Shown here piece by piece: positions 1 through 6,892 of a stretch of 64,000 bases of DNA. Source of the DNA: RYN-230 sp963770535 (GTDB taxonomy: Bacteria > Actinomycetota > Actinomycetes > Streptosporangiales > Streptosporangiaceae); NCBI GenBank assembly GCA_963770535.1, contig CAVYPZ010000003.1, positions 3,100,001 through 3,164,000 of the forward strand, given 5' to 3'. The notes beneath the pieces are model-generated. The model had not been told where the DNA came from. It saw only the letters and a list, made by a program, of their open reading frames with translations, and searched no databases. The position numbers were made by a program, and so were the translations under genes. Numbering within the stretch: position 1 is the stretch's first letter; each line of letters starts with the position of its first letter.

Positions 1-1
1 G

Positions 2-1204
2 TCATGTCGAGTACGCCGAGTTCTCGTGCACGTAGGCGGCGGTCAGGTCGGTCGTGCTGATCGTGGCGGCGTGCGGCCCGGCGGACAGGTCAACCGTGAT
101 CGTCACGTTCTTCGCGTGCATGTCCACCTTGGACCGGTCGTCGCCGGCGCAGCCATTGCGGCAGACCCAGACACCGTTGATCGCGACGCTGAGCCGCTCC
201 GGCTCGAAGGCCGCGTCCGTGGTGCCCACGGCGGACAGGACCCGCCCCCAGTTCGGGTCCTCCCCCCCGATCGCGCACTTGAGCAGGTTCGAGCGGGCCA
301 CGGCCCGGCCGGCCGTGACCGCGTCCGCCTCGCTGGCCGCCCCGACCACCTCGACGGCGATCAGCTTGCTGGCTCCCTCGGCGTCCGCCTGGAGCTGGCG
401 GGCCAGGTCCGTGCAGACCTCGGTCAGCACCGCGGCGAAATCGGCCACGCCAGGCGAGGTTCCGGCGGCCCCGCTGGCCAGCAGCAGCACCGTGTCGTTG
501 GTGGACATGCAGCCGTCGGTGTCCAGCCGGTCGAAGGTGACCCGGGTCGCCTCGCGCAGCGCCTGGTCCAGCTCGGCCGGGCTGAGGTCCGCGTCGGTGG
601 TGAGCACGCACAGCATGGTGGCCAGGGCCGGGGCGAGCATGCCCGCCCCCTTGGCCATCCCGCCGACGGTGTACCCGGGGGCCCGGTGGAATGCGATCTT
701 GCTGACGGTGTCGGTGGTCCTGATCGCGTCGGCCGCGGTGGTCCCGCCGCTGCGCGAGGCGTCACCGAGAGCGGCGTCCAGGCCGCCCGCGATCAGGTCC
801 ATCGGCAGCCGCTCCCCGATCAGGCCGGTGGAGCACACCGCGATCTCGCCCGCGGATCTCCGCCCCGCGGCAGGCCCCGTGCTGAGGGCCCCTGTGCTGA
901 GGGCCCCTGTGCTGAGGGCCCGGGCCAGCCGCTCGGCGGTGGCGTGGGTGTCCTGGAAGCCGAGCGGCCCGGTGCACGCGTTGGCGCCGCCGGAGTTGAG
1001 CGCGACCGCCCGGACCCGGCCGCCTGCCACGACCTGCTGCGTCCAGAGCACCGGGGCAGCCTTGACCCGGTTGCGGGTGAAGACGGCCGCCGCGGCCCGC
1101 GAAGGGCCGTCGTTGATCACCACGGCGACATCACGCTCGCCCGACGCCTTCAGGCCGGCCGCCACGCCGGCCGCACGGAAACCCAGTGGCGCGGTGACGC
1201 TCAT
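2..1204 (-). CDS. argJ: Bifunctional glutamate N-acetyltransferase / N-acetylornithine acetyltransferase ArgJ
   Basis: Recycles the acetyl group from N-acetylornithine to glutamate in arginine biosynthesis (cytosolic). The 400-residue product has the self-cleavage region KGAGMLAPALATML, where family members are cut before the Thr of ATML to give alpha and beta chains, and the family C-terminus YVHENSAYST. The ATG at 1204 gives the usual MSVTAP-GF N-terminus. It lies downstream of argC in the same direction, 34 bases after the argC stop. Odd feature: residues near 95-110 hold a threefold repeat of ALSTG encoded by a 15-bp tandem repeat, in a surface-loop position where other ArgJ proteins are shorter (inference). 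The stop codon sits at the very edge of the window. Confidence 0.96.
   Translation of the reverse strand: MSVTAPLGFRAAGVAAGLKASGERDVAVVINDGPSRAAAAVFTRNRVKAAPVLWTQQVVAGGRVRAVALNSGGANACTGPLGFQDTHATAERLARALSTGALSTGALSTGPAAGRRSAGEIAVCSTGLIGERLPMDLIAGGLDAALGDASRSGGTTAADAIRTTDTVSKIAFHRAPGYTVGGMAKGAGMLAPALATMLCVLTTDADLSPAELDQALREATRVTFDRLDTDGCMSTNDTVLLLASGAAGTSPGVADFAAVLTEVCTDLARQLQADAEGASKLIAVEVVGAASEADAVTAGRAVARSNLLKCAIGGEDPNWGRVLSAVGTTDAAFEPERLSVAINGVWVCRNGCAGDDRSKVDMHAKNVTITVDLSAGPHAATISTTDLTAAYVHENSAYST
879..922. repeat. 15-bp in-frame tandem repeat inside argJ
   Basis: Three consecutive copies (the last partial) of gtgctgagggcccct. The 15-bp unit keeps frame and adds five residues (ALSTG) per copy to ArgJ. 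Looks like replication slippage in a GC-rich loop-coding segment. Confidence 0.85.
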
Positions 1205-1242
1205 GACCTCGTTCCCCCGGTAGCGGCGGCGGCAGCGTTCAT
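1201..1242 (-). CDS. Possible 13-codon coupling ORF between argC and argJ
   Basis: An ATG at 1242-1240 overlaps the argC stop as ATGA. Its frame reads MNAAAAATGGTRS and ends in a TGA that overlaps the argJ ATG, again as ATGA. The mini-ORF therefore bridges the whole argC-argJ gap with stop/start overlaps at both ends, the arrangement expected for ribosome re-initiation. No separate SD is obvious. It may simply be a chance frame; a peptide function is not implied. Confidence 0.25.
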   Translation of the reverse strand: MNAAAAATGGTRS

Positions 1243-2303
1243 GGCGCGACTCCGTTGGCGGTAAGGCCGGCCGCTTCCGGCAGGCCGAGCATGAGGTTGG
1301 CGATCTGGATGGCTTGGCCGGCTGCCCCTTTGACCAGGTTGTCCAGGGCCGACACGACCACGGCCCGCCCGGCGTGGGGATCGGCCACCGCCTGCAGGTG
1401 CACCGCGTTGGACCCGACGGTTGCCGCGGTGCTGGGCCAGCGGTCTTCGGGCAGCACGCGGATGAACGGCTCCCCCGCGTAGGCGTTGACGAGGGCCTGG
1501 CGCGGCGCGCCGGGGTCGGCCGTGCCGCGGGGAGCAGCCGTCCCCCGCCCGGCGCCCGGGGTCAGGCGCGCGGTGCAGGTGGCCAGGATGCCGCGGGGCA
1601 TGGGGGCCAGCAGCGGGGTGAACGAGACGACGGGGGCCACGCCGGCGGCCTCCGCGAACGCCTGCTCGATTTCCGGGGTGTGCCGGTGGACGCCGCCCAC
1701 CTGGTATCCCGACACCGAGCCCATCACCTCGGTGGCCAGCAGGGTGTGCGTCGGGGTGCGGCCCGCCCCGGAGGTCCCGGAGGCTGCCACGACCACGATG
1801 TCGGCCGGCTCGGCCACCCCGCTGGCCAGCAGGGGGGTGAGGGCCAGGATCACTGCGGTGGCGTAGCAGCCCGGGGCCGCGACCCGCCGGGCGGCGGCGA
1901 TCTCGCCGCGGGCGCCCGGGAGCTCGGGCAGCCCGTAGACCCAGCGGCCGGCGTGCGCGGTCCGGTAGAACGCGGTCCAGTTCCCTGGGTCGGCGAGCCG
2001 GAAGCTGGCGCTCAGGTCGATGACCGGGATGTCTGCGGGGAGCCGGGCCGCCAGCCGCGCGGACTCCTCGTGGTGCAGGGCGAGGAACACCAGATCGGCC
2101 GCGGCGAGCCGGTCCGGGTCGGTGTCCTCGAAGGTCCGGTCGGCGAGCCCGGCCAGGTGAGGATGCAGGGCGGTGACCGCCGCGCCGGCGTTTGTCCCCG
2201 CGGTTACCGGGCCTAGCTCGAGGTCCGGATGCCCGGCGATGAGGCGGAGCAGTTCGCCGCCGGCGTAGCCGCTGGCCCCAGCGACCGCCACGCGGACACC
2301 CAT
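1239..2303 (-). CDS. argC: N-acetyl-gamma-glutamyl-phosphate reductase ArgC
   Basis: NADPH-dependent reduction of N-acetylglutamyl-phosphate, third step of arginine synthesis. The N-terminal Rossmann motif is VAVAGASGYAGGELLRL. The catalytic Cys is in APGCYATA (about residue 150) and the catalytic His region in GVHRHTPEIEQ. Length 354 aa is normal. I start at the ATG at 2303, which has GGGAGG seven bases upstream; an in-frame extension to about 2426 exists but is Pro/Arg-rich and precedes the Rossmann motif. A short Gly/Pro/Ala-rich insertion (GAGRGTAAPRGTADPGAP) lies near residue 270. First gene of the visible arginine operon, followed by argJ. Confidence 0.95.
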   Translation of the reverse strand: MGVRVAVAGASGYAGGELLRLIAGHPDLELGPVTAGTNAGAAVTALHPHLAGLADRTFEDTDPDRLAAADLVFLALHHEESARLAARLPADIPVIDLSASFRLADPGNWTAFYRTAHAGRWVYGLPELPGARGEIAAARRVAAPGCYATAVILALTPLLASGVAEPADIVVVAASGTSGAGRTPTHTLLATEVMGSVSGYQVGGVHRHTPEIEQAFAEAAGVAPVVSFTPLLAPMPRGILATCTARLTPGAGRGTAAPRGTADPGAPRQALVNAYAGEPFIRVLPEDRWPSTAATVGSNAVHLQAVADPHAGRAVVVSALDNLVKGAAGQAIQIANLMLGLPEAAGLTANGVAP

Positions 2304-2394
2304 GTGCCCTCCCGGGGACTCTGGCCGGGCATGCGGTCCACGGCGGCCGGTCGCGGCAGGACGTCGCGACGGGATGACCCGCCCGGCAGGTATC

Positions 2395-2422
2395 GAGAGG
2401 CCCCGGGACTCCGGGGCCTCTC
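2395..2422. promoter_or_regulatory. Perfect 12-bp hairpin in the argC leader
   Basis: GAGAGGCCCCGG, loop GACT, then the exact complement CCGGGGCCTCTC. It lies about 90 bases upstream of the argC start and directly downstream (in argC direction) of the AT-rich candidate operator, so it would be at or near the 5' end of the argC mRNA. No T-run follows, so a simple intrinsic terminator is unlikely; mRNA stabiliser or regulator-contact roles are possible. Confidence 0.6.
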
Positions 2423-2457
2423 GCAAAATTATGCGTGAACATGACTAGTTATGCAAG
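2422..2457 (-). promoter_or_regulatory. Candidate ArgR operator / argC promoter region
   Basis: A 36-bp AT-rich patch in otherwise extremely GC-rich DNA, containing the imperfect palindrome CATGACTAGTTATG (12 of 14 symmetric) and the partially symmetric GCAAAATTATGC next to it. Two adjacent AT-rich palindromes upstream of argC match the known arrangement of ARG boxes bound by ArgR hexamers in bacteria; the assignment is inference from position and composition. Confidence 0.5.
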
Positions 2458-2480
2458 CGCGCCGGGCGGGCGCGGGAGGC

Positions 2481-2541
2481 GCGGCCGGCCAGCGGCCGGC
2501 CAGCGGGAGGTGCGGCCGGCCAGCGGGAGGTGCGGCCGGCC
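2481..2541. repeat. 20-bp tandem repeat in the argC-lipoprotein intergenic region
   Basis: The unit cagcgggaggtgcggccggc occurs twice in perfect tandem (2501-2520, 2521-2540), preceded by a degenerate copy. It lies between the arginine operon promoter and the lipoprotein gene. The rest of 2458-2646 holds no recognisable gene. Confidence 0.7.
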
Positions 2542-2646
2542 AGGATGAGCCGGGGAAGAGACCGCGCGCGACACGGGGAGCCGGCCTCGTCTGCGGTCGC
2601 GGATAACGGCATGATGAGGGGCGCTCGCTCTCTTTAGGAGACCCTC

Positions 2647-3108
2647 ATGCACCGTCCGCCCTTGCGGCCCGCTGGCGCGGCTTTCCCTGCCGTGCTGGCC
2701 CTGGCCGTGCTCACCGGGTGCGTGCTGACGGGGTGCGGCGCCGGCGGCACGGCCAAGCGGACGGCGTCAACATCCGCCGCGCAGTCGCCGGTGCCCGCCG
2801 CGACGGGGCACCGGTGCGGCACCGGGAAGACGGCGGCGGGAGTGCCGGTCCTGGTGGAGATCGGGCAGGGCCCGGTGGGGTGCCCGGCGGCCATGAAGAT
2901 CGAGCGGGGCTACGCGTCCGCGCTCGCGTCGGGCCGGGCGCCAGGCAACGGCGGCGGCGGCCCGGTCACCATCGGGGGCTGGGTGTGCCAGGGATTCAAC
3001 ACGCCCCAGATCCTGCGCACCGGGGACACGTCCAAGTGCTCGAAGGGACCGTCGGAGATCCTGGCCGTGCTGGCCATGCCCTCGGGTTCCGCGTCTCCCT
3101 CAGCCTGA
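2647..3108 (+). CDS. Small secreted lipoprotein, unknown function
   Basis: 153 aa with SD AGGAGA and ATG. A basic/hydrophobic signal peptide ends in a double lipobox, LTGC-VLTGC (Cys near residues 25 and 30), so lipidation and anchoring outside the membrane are expected. The mature part begins with a Ser/Thr/Ala linker and then a small domain of about 100 residues with four Cys (GHRCGTG, GCPAAM, WVCQGF, SKCSKG), suggesting two disulfides. I do not recognise the domain family. Its 3' end overlaps the convergent diguanylate cyclase by nine bases. Confidence 0.75.
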   Translation: MHRPPLRPAGAAFPAVLALAVLTGCVLTGCGAGGTAKRTASTSAAQSPVPAATGHRCGTGKTAAGVPVLVEIGQGPVGCPAAMKIERGYASALASGRAPGNGGGGPVTIGGWVCQGFNTPQILRTGDTSKCSKGPSEILAVLAMPSGSASPSA

Positions 3109-4536
3109 CCAGGATTGGCCGGCCGGGACCTGCGGCGCGGGCCTGGCGGCGGGCCGCCGCGGGGCGGCCCGCCGGGACGGCAGCCCTGATAAGCGGGACA
3201 GCCTGCCCGGGTCGGCTGCCGTCGACACCGTTTCGGTGTCGGTCACCATGACCGCGTGGTTCCGGCCCGCGTTCTTAGCCTGGTAGAGAGCCCGGTCCGC
3301 CCCGGCGAGCAGGTCCGTGAGCTGGCTGCCGGTGGTCCGTTCCCAGGTCTGGCCGAGCGCCGCGACGCCCATCGACACCGTGATCCGGACGGGCACCGCG
3401 GCCGGGTCGTCGCTGATCCTGATCGGCGTTTCCGCGATGTGCAGGCGCACCCGCTCAGCGATGTGGCGCGCGTCGGCCGCACTGGTCTGCGGCAGCAGCA
3501 CCGCGAACTCCTCACCCCCGAACCGGCCGGCGAGGTCATAGTCACGCAGGAAGATCCGGAAAACGTGCGCTATGGCCCTGAGCGCCGTATCGCCCGCGAG
3601 GTGACCATGCAGGTCATTGACGGTCTTGAAATGATCGACATCGATCAGGATGAGAGCCAGGGGGCTGCCCGTGCGCACCGCCCGGGCTACCTCGGAGGCG
3701 GCTTCACGTTCCCAGGTCCCCGCGTTGAGCAGCCCGGTCTTGGAGTCCATGCGGGAGGCATTCAGCAGCTGGGCATGCCGCATGGAGCGCTGGAGCAGGG
3801 TCACGAACGGCAGCGCGAAGACGATCGTGACCAGGCTGGTCGCGACGCCGAACGTGACGATGACAGCCACGGACAACTCGGCGACATCGTTCTGGATGCG
3901 CTCCCGGTCGAAGATCATGTCCCGCATCCGCAAGCAGGGATCGGAGGACTTGATCGCGGGCAGCACCAGGGCCAGGTTGGCCGCCCACTGCAGCACTCCG
4001 GCGGCAGCGACCACGAGCAGCCATCCGGCCACCTGAGCGTGGGTCTGGCGACCCGGGTCCGCGAGCATCCCGGGCCCGAGCACGAGGCGCCCGACCGCAT
4101 GGAAACCAACCGAGGCGAGCCCGTAGGAAAGGCCGACGGCGGCGGCCGAGAACACCCGCCGGTGCAGCGGGATCCGCCTGATCCTGCACTGGGCCAGGGT
4201 GACTTGGATAAGCGGCGCGACCAGGGCGAAGACGGGCGGCAGCAGAATCGCGATCGGGAGTTCCCAGACCCCCCACACGTCCTTGATGACTCCCGCGTTC
4301 TCCCCCGCGCGTTTGGTGAGCTCGACCGTGGTCGCGATGCACACGGCGAACGCAGCGAACACGAACAGGTCCCACGGGTGGACGTGCGCCACGCTGGCGG
4401 CCAGGCCGAGGGCGGCCGCGTACGCTGCCGCCAGCGCGACGATAAAGGCTGCCAGCCCGCGGGGAAGAGACCACACCGGCCAGGCCCGGAAGGCCTGTGC
4501 GGCGACGTGCATACGTTTGCGCACGTCGGAACGCAT
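3100..4536 (-). CDS. Membrane diguanylate cyclase (6 TM + GGDEF), copy 1
   Basis: Predicted to make cyclic di-GMP from GTP at the inner face of the membrane. Start chosen at the ATG at 4536 because AAGGAG lies seven to eight bases upstream; a GTG at 4557 lacks an SD. Product 478 aa: basic N-terminus VRKRM, six TM helices (about 29-50, 56-72, 92-112, 128-150, 170-195, 222-250), then GGDEF domain about 265-440. Active-site GGEEF at 340-344, metal Asp in LIDVDHF (299), and an intact inhibitory I-site RDYD (331-334) exactly five residues before GGEEF, so product inhibition is expected. A basic Pro-rich tail of about 40 residues follows. I recognise no named sensor domain in the TM region. Paralogous to the gene at 5503-6831; upstream on the opposite strand is a mini-ORF array. 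Confidence 0.9.
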   Translation of the reverse strand: MRSDVRKRMHVAAQAFRAWPVWSLPRGLAAFIVALAAAYAAALGLAASVAHVHPWDLFVFAAFAVCIATTVELTKRAGENAGVIKDVWGVWELPIAILLPPVFALVAPLIQVTLAQCRIRRIPLHRRVFSAAAVGLSYGLASVGFHAVGRLVLGPGMLADPGRQTHAQVAGWLLVVAAAGVLQWAANLALVLPAIKSSDPCLRMRDMIFDRERIQNDVAELSVAVIVTFGVATSLVTIVFALPFVTLLQRSMRHAQLLNASRMDSKTGLLNAGTWEREAASEVARAVRTGSPLALILIDVDHFKTVNDLHGHLAGDTALRAIAHVFRIFLRDYDLAGRFGGEEFAVLLPQTSAADARHIAERVRLHIAETPIRISDDPAAVPVRITVSMGVAALGQTWERTTGSQLTDLLAGADRALYQAKNAGRNHAVMVTDTETVSTAADPGRLSRLSGLPSRRAAPRRPAARPAPQVPAGQSWSG

Positions 4537-4591
4537 TCCGGTCTCCTTCGCTGGCACAGACTTCTACGGCGGCGGCAGGGCGTTGCCCCGT

Positions 4592-4622
4592 ATTGTCACA
4601 GAGGGAGCGCGCCCGCTGTCAA
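4592..4622 (-). promoter_or_regulatory. Predicted promoter of diguanylate cyclase copy 1
   Basis: Read on the minus strand: TTGACA (4622-4617), 19 bases, GACAAT (4597-4592), followed by ACGGGGCAA. The same -35/-10 pair, the same spacing and the same downstream bases occur before the second cyclase, while the spacer bases differ. The -10 is not a perfect TANNNT. The leader to the ATG is about 50 bases. The rest of 4623-4838 shows no gene; it must also hold the plus-strand promoter of the mini-ORF array, which I cannot place. Confidence 0.55.
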
Positions 4623-4854
4623 GGCCTCACTACGCAGCGATACCACCCTCAGAAACCTCGGGGCCTTTCGCCACGTATCGTTACCAGCCGACTCCCGGTT
4701 CTGGGCAGCGGCAGCCTGACCGGCCACCTGCCCGGAGGGCTCCTGACGTGAGACCGTAATGGGCGTTATGTACCTCTCCGTCACCACGGGGTTAGAGTTT
4801 TCGATCCCCCGGTAGCCGTACCTGTGTGTAAGGCGCCCGGAAGGAGGCCCAGCA

Positions 4855-4881
4855 ATGACCGCCGGCACCCAGTGGGGCTGA
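4855..4881 (+). CDS. Mini-ORF 1a, peptide MTAGTQWG
   Basis: Eight codons, ATG to TGA, preceded by AAGGAGG seven bases upstream. First member of array 1; its 5' flank differs from the other copies but SD and spacing are kept. Translation is inference; function unknown. Confidence 0.5.
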   Translation: MTAGTQWG

Positions 4882-4924
4882 ACCCACCCATCACCACCCA
4901 CCCTGACCCAGGAAGGAGCACCCG

Positions 4925-4951
4925 ATGACCGCCGGCACCCAGTGGGGCTGA
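4925..4951 (+). CDS. Mini-ORF 1b, peptide MTAGTQWG
   Basis: Identical 27-base ORF to 1a. AAGGAG at 4913-4918, six bases before ATG. The linker from the previous stop is 43 bases. Confidence 0.5.
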   Translation: MTAGTQWG

Positions 4952-4994
4952 ACCCACCCGCCCGCACCCACCCTGACCCAGGAAGGAGCACCCG

Positions 4995-5021
4995 ATGACC
5001 GCCGGCACCCAGTGGGGCTGA
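4995..5021 (+). CDS. Mini-ORF 1c, peptide MTAGTQWG
   Basis: Identical 27-base ORF. AAGGAG six bases before ATG. Its unit is base-for-base the same as unit 1b, pointing to recent tandem duplication. Confidence 0.5.
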   Translation: MTAGTQWG

Positions 5022-5064
5022 ACCCACCCGCCCGCACCCACCCTGACCCAGGAAGGAGCACCCG

Positions 5065-5091
5065 ATGACCGCCGGCACCCAGTGGGGCTGA
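5065..5091 (+). CDS. Mini-ORF 1d, peptide MTAGTQWG
   Basis: Last copy of array 1, same ORF, SD and spacing. After its stop the linker has lost one C relative to the other units and then diverges; a hairpin follows about 40 bases later. Confidence 0.5.
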   Translation: MTAGTQWG

Positions 5092-5128
5092 ACCACCCGC
5101 CACCACCACGGAGACTGACCCGAGGGCA

Positions 5129-5161
5129 CTGCTCAACCTGACCGCGCAGGAGGTTGGGCAG
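5129..5161 (+). terminator. Hairpin downstream of array 1
   Basis: CTGCTCAACCT (5129-5139) pairs with AGGTTGGGCAG (5151-5161): 11 bp with one G-U pair and an 11-base loop. Located 38 bases after the last mini-ORF stop, so it may end the array transcript. No T-run, as is common for hairpin terminators of GC-rich actinomycetes. Confidence 0.4.
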
Positions 5162-5502
5162 CGCGCCGGTCAACTCGCGTGTGACCGCGGCACCGTGGCC
5201 GCAGCGGCCACCGCCACAGCACGCCGCTGACGGCGCTTACCAGGCTGGGCACCTCTCGCCCGGCGAGCGCGGCCGTTACCCTGCCCAGGCGCTGATGCCG
5301 CCCTGGGCCGTGACCCCCGAACCGAGGCTGCGGAGGATCGGCTTAACGTTCTTAGTAAGTGCATAGTGGCGGACAACGAGGCGCATTATGGCGGCCGGCC
5401 AAATGCATCCGCGGGAGCCGCCTAATCGCGATCGGCCTCAGCACGGTGGCGGGATAGCCCATCCCGGGGCGGGCCCGGGAAGTAACCGGCAGCAAGCAGC
5501 GA
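5162..5502. other. Gene-less stretch between array 1 and cyclase copy 2
   Basis: No ORF here has a convincing SD, start and codon pattern. One frame from about 5092 to 5230 reads like protein (LLNLTAQEVGQRAGQLAC...) but has no start codon and runs out of the repeat linker, so it is at most a remnant. The right part should hold the transcription end of the cyclase at 5503-6831. Convergent region. Confidence 0.5.
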
Positions 5503-6831
5503 TCAGGTGGGTTGCTGCCCGCGGATGGCCATATCACCCACGGTCTCGGTGTCGGTGAACATCCACACATGGTTGCGCCCGGCGTTCTTGGCCTGGTACA
5601 GGGCCCGGTCGGCACCCGCGAGCAAGTCAGTCAACTGGCTGCCTGTCGTCCTTTCCCAGCTCGTTCCTAGCGCCGCCACCCCGATCGACACAGTAATATT
5701 GAGTGACTCGGACCCCGGTTCATCACTGACCCTGATCGGCGTCTCTGCGATATGAACGCGCACACGCTCAGCTATCTGACGTGCGTCGGCTGCGCTAGTC
5801 TGCGGCAACAGCAGCGCGAACTCTTCGCCCCCGAACCGGCCTGCGAGGTCGTAGTCACGCAAGAAAATCTTGAAGGTGCGCGCAATAACCCGAAGTGCCT
5901 TATCCCCGACCAGGTGGCCATGCAGGTCATTAACCAACTTAAAACGGTCAACGTCGATCAGGACCAGCGCAAGCGGGGTACGAGTACGTACAGCACGCGC
6001 AACCTCGGAGGCTGCCTCTCGCTCCCAGGTTCCTGCGTTCAGCAGTCCCGTCTTGGAGTCAACCCGGGATGCGGCCATCAGCTGGGCATGCCTCACCGAG
6101 CGCTGCAGCAGCGTTACAAATGGGAGAGCGAAAACGATCGCGAGAGGGCTGACCGCTATGGCGAGGGTAACGAGAACCGCGACGCACAACTCTGCTACGT
6201 CATTATGCACATTCTCCCGGGCCAGCAGCAGGTCGCGCATCCGGACCCCCGGGTCGGAACCCTTGATGGCCGGCACCAGGAGCGCGCTGTTAACCAGCCA
6301 CTGCATCAGGGCGGCTGCGGCTATGGCCAGGACCCATGCGGTCGGATGCTGCAGCGGGCTGGGGACCGAGTCGAACCCGGTGCGGGAGAGCACGTGAAAC
6401 AGCGCCCCGCTGGCCGCATAGGACAGCCCGATGGTCGCCGCAGTAAAAACGCGGCGGTGCAGAGGGATATGCCGGACCCGCCACTGGGTGAGGCCAAGCC
6501 GGATGACCGGCACCAGCATCGCGTAGCCCAGGGGGAGCAGGATCGCGATGGGAAGTTCCCAGACGGCGTAGATGTCGCTGATCAGCCCGGCGTTCTCACC
6601 AGAGCGCTTGGTCAGCTCGACGGTGGCGGCGCCGCACAGGAGCAGGGCCCCCAATATCACGATCTGGCGCGGGGACAGGGTGTAAAACTGGCTGACTACC
6701 GAGAGCACCGCCAGGTAAGCGACGACCACGGCGACGATATAGCCCGCCAGCCAGCGCGGCAGCTCCCAGAGTGGCCAGGCACGGGCAACTGGGAGTGGTG
6801 TGCGCATGCGTTTGCGCACTCCAAGCTGCAT
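5503..6831 (-). CDS. Membrane diguanylate cyclase (6 TM + GGDEF), copy 2
   Basis: Paralogue of the gene at 3100-4536 with the same architecture: VRKRM N-terminus, six TM helices (about 29-48, 55-71, 92-112, 128-150, 164-190, 212-240) and a GGDEF domain with GGEEF at 334-338 and I-site RDYD at 325-328. Start taken at the ATG at 6831, with GGGAGG six bases upstream and alignment to copy 1; an upstream in-frame extension to 6900 would overlap the conserved promoter. 442 aa, lacking the Pro/Arg tail of copy 1. The shared loop VELTKR-GENAG and VWELPIAILLP between TM2 and TM3 is the most conserved part outside GGDEF. Base composition is visibly less GC-rich than in flanking genes, with codons such as TTA, AAT and ATA on the coding strand. 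Confidence 0.9.
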   Translation of the reverse strand: MQLGVRKRMRTPLPVARAWPLWELPRWLAGYIVAVVVAYLAVLSVVSQFYTLSPRQIVILGALLLCGAATVELTKRSGENAGLISDIYAVWELPIAILLPLGYAMLVPVIRLGLTQWRVRHIPLHRRVFTAATIGLSYAASGALFHVLSRTGFDSVPSPLQHPTAWVLAIAAAALMQWLVNSALLVPAIKGSDPGVRMRDLLLARENVHNDVAELCVAVLVTLAIAVSPLAIVFALPFVTLLQRSVRHAQLMAASRVDSKTGLLNAGTWEREAASEVARAVRTRTPLALVLIDVDRFKLVNDLHGHLVGDKALRVIARTFKIFLRDYDLAGRFGGEEFALLLPQTSAADARQIAERVRVHIAETPIRVSDEPGSESLNITVSIGVAALGTSWERTTGSQLTDLLAGADRALYQAKNAGRNHVWMFTDTETVGDMAIRGQQPT

Positions 6832-6892
6832 CGATGCCTCCCTGACGAGCGGGTGGTCGCGTTCATTGCACGGGGTAAGAGCATTGCCCCGT

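Larger units (their letters stand above)
4839..5107 (+). repeat. Mini-ORF array 1: four 70-bp units, each with SD + 8-codon ORF
   Basis: Four units with ATGs at 4855, 4925, 4995 and 5065 (constant 70-bp period). Every unit has GGAAGGAG, a 6-7 base spacer, ATG, seven sense codons (T A G T Q W G), TGA and a C-rich linker. The 27-base ORF is identical in all four. The SD-to-ATG spacer differs between unit 1 (cccagca) and units 2-4 (cacccg), and the linker differs (atcacc versus gcccgc; the last unit lost one C). GTGGG and CCCAC flank each stop codon and can form a five-bp hairpin. The array points away from the cyclase at 3100-4536. Confidence 0.85.

Noticed and set aside
26..1264. Large plus-strand ORF opposite argJ, and many similar antisense ORFs across the window
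   Set aside because: Arg/Gly/Pro-rich shadows of real genes produced by extreme GC content.
4781..5173. Minus-strand ORFs through array 1 with repeated SPTGCRRSSGAPSW units
   Set aside because: Several overlapping frames are open because the 70-bp unit lacks stops on that strand; no SD, no start context, no domain. The plus-strand mini-ORFs have SD and start in every unit.
5154..5366. 70-codon plus-strand ORF after array 1
   Set aside because: No SD, no recognisable domain, composition like random GC-rich sequence.
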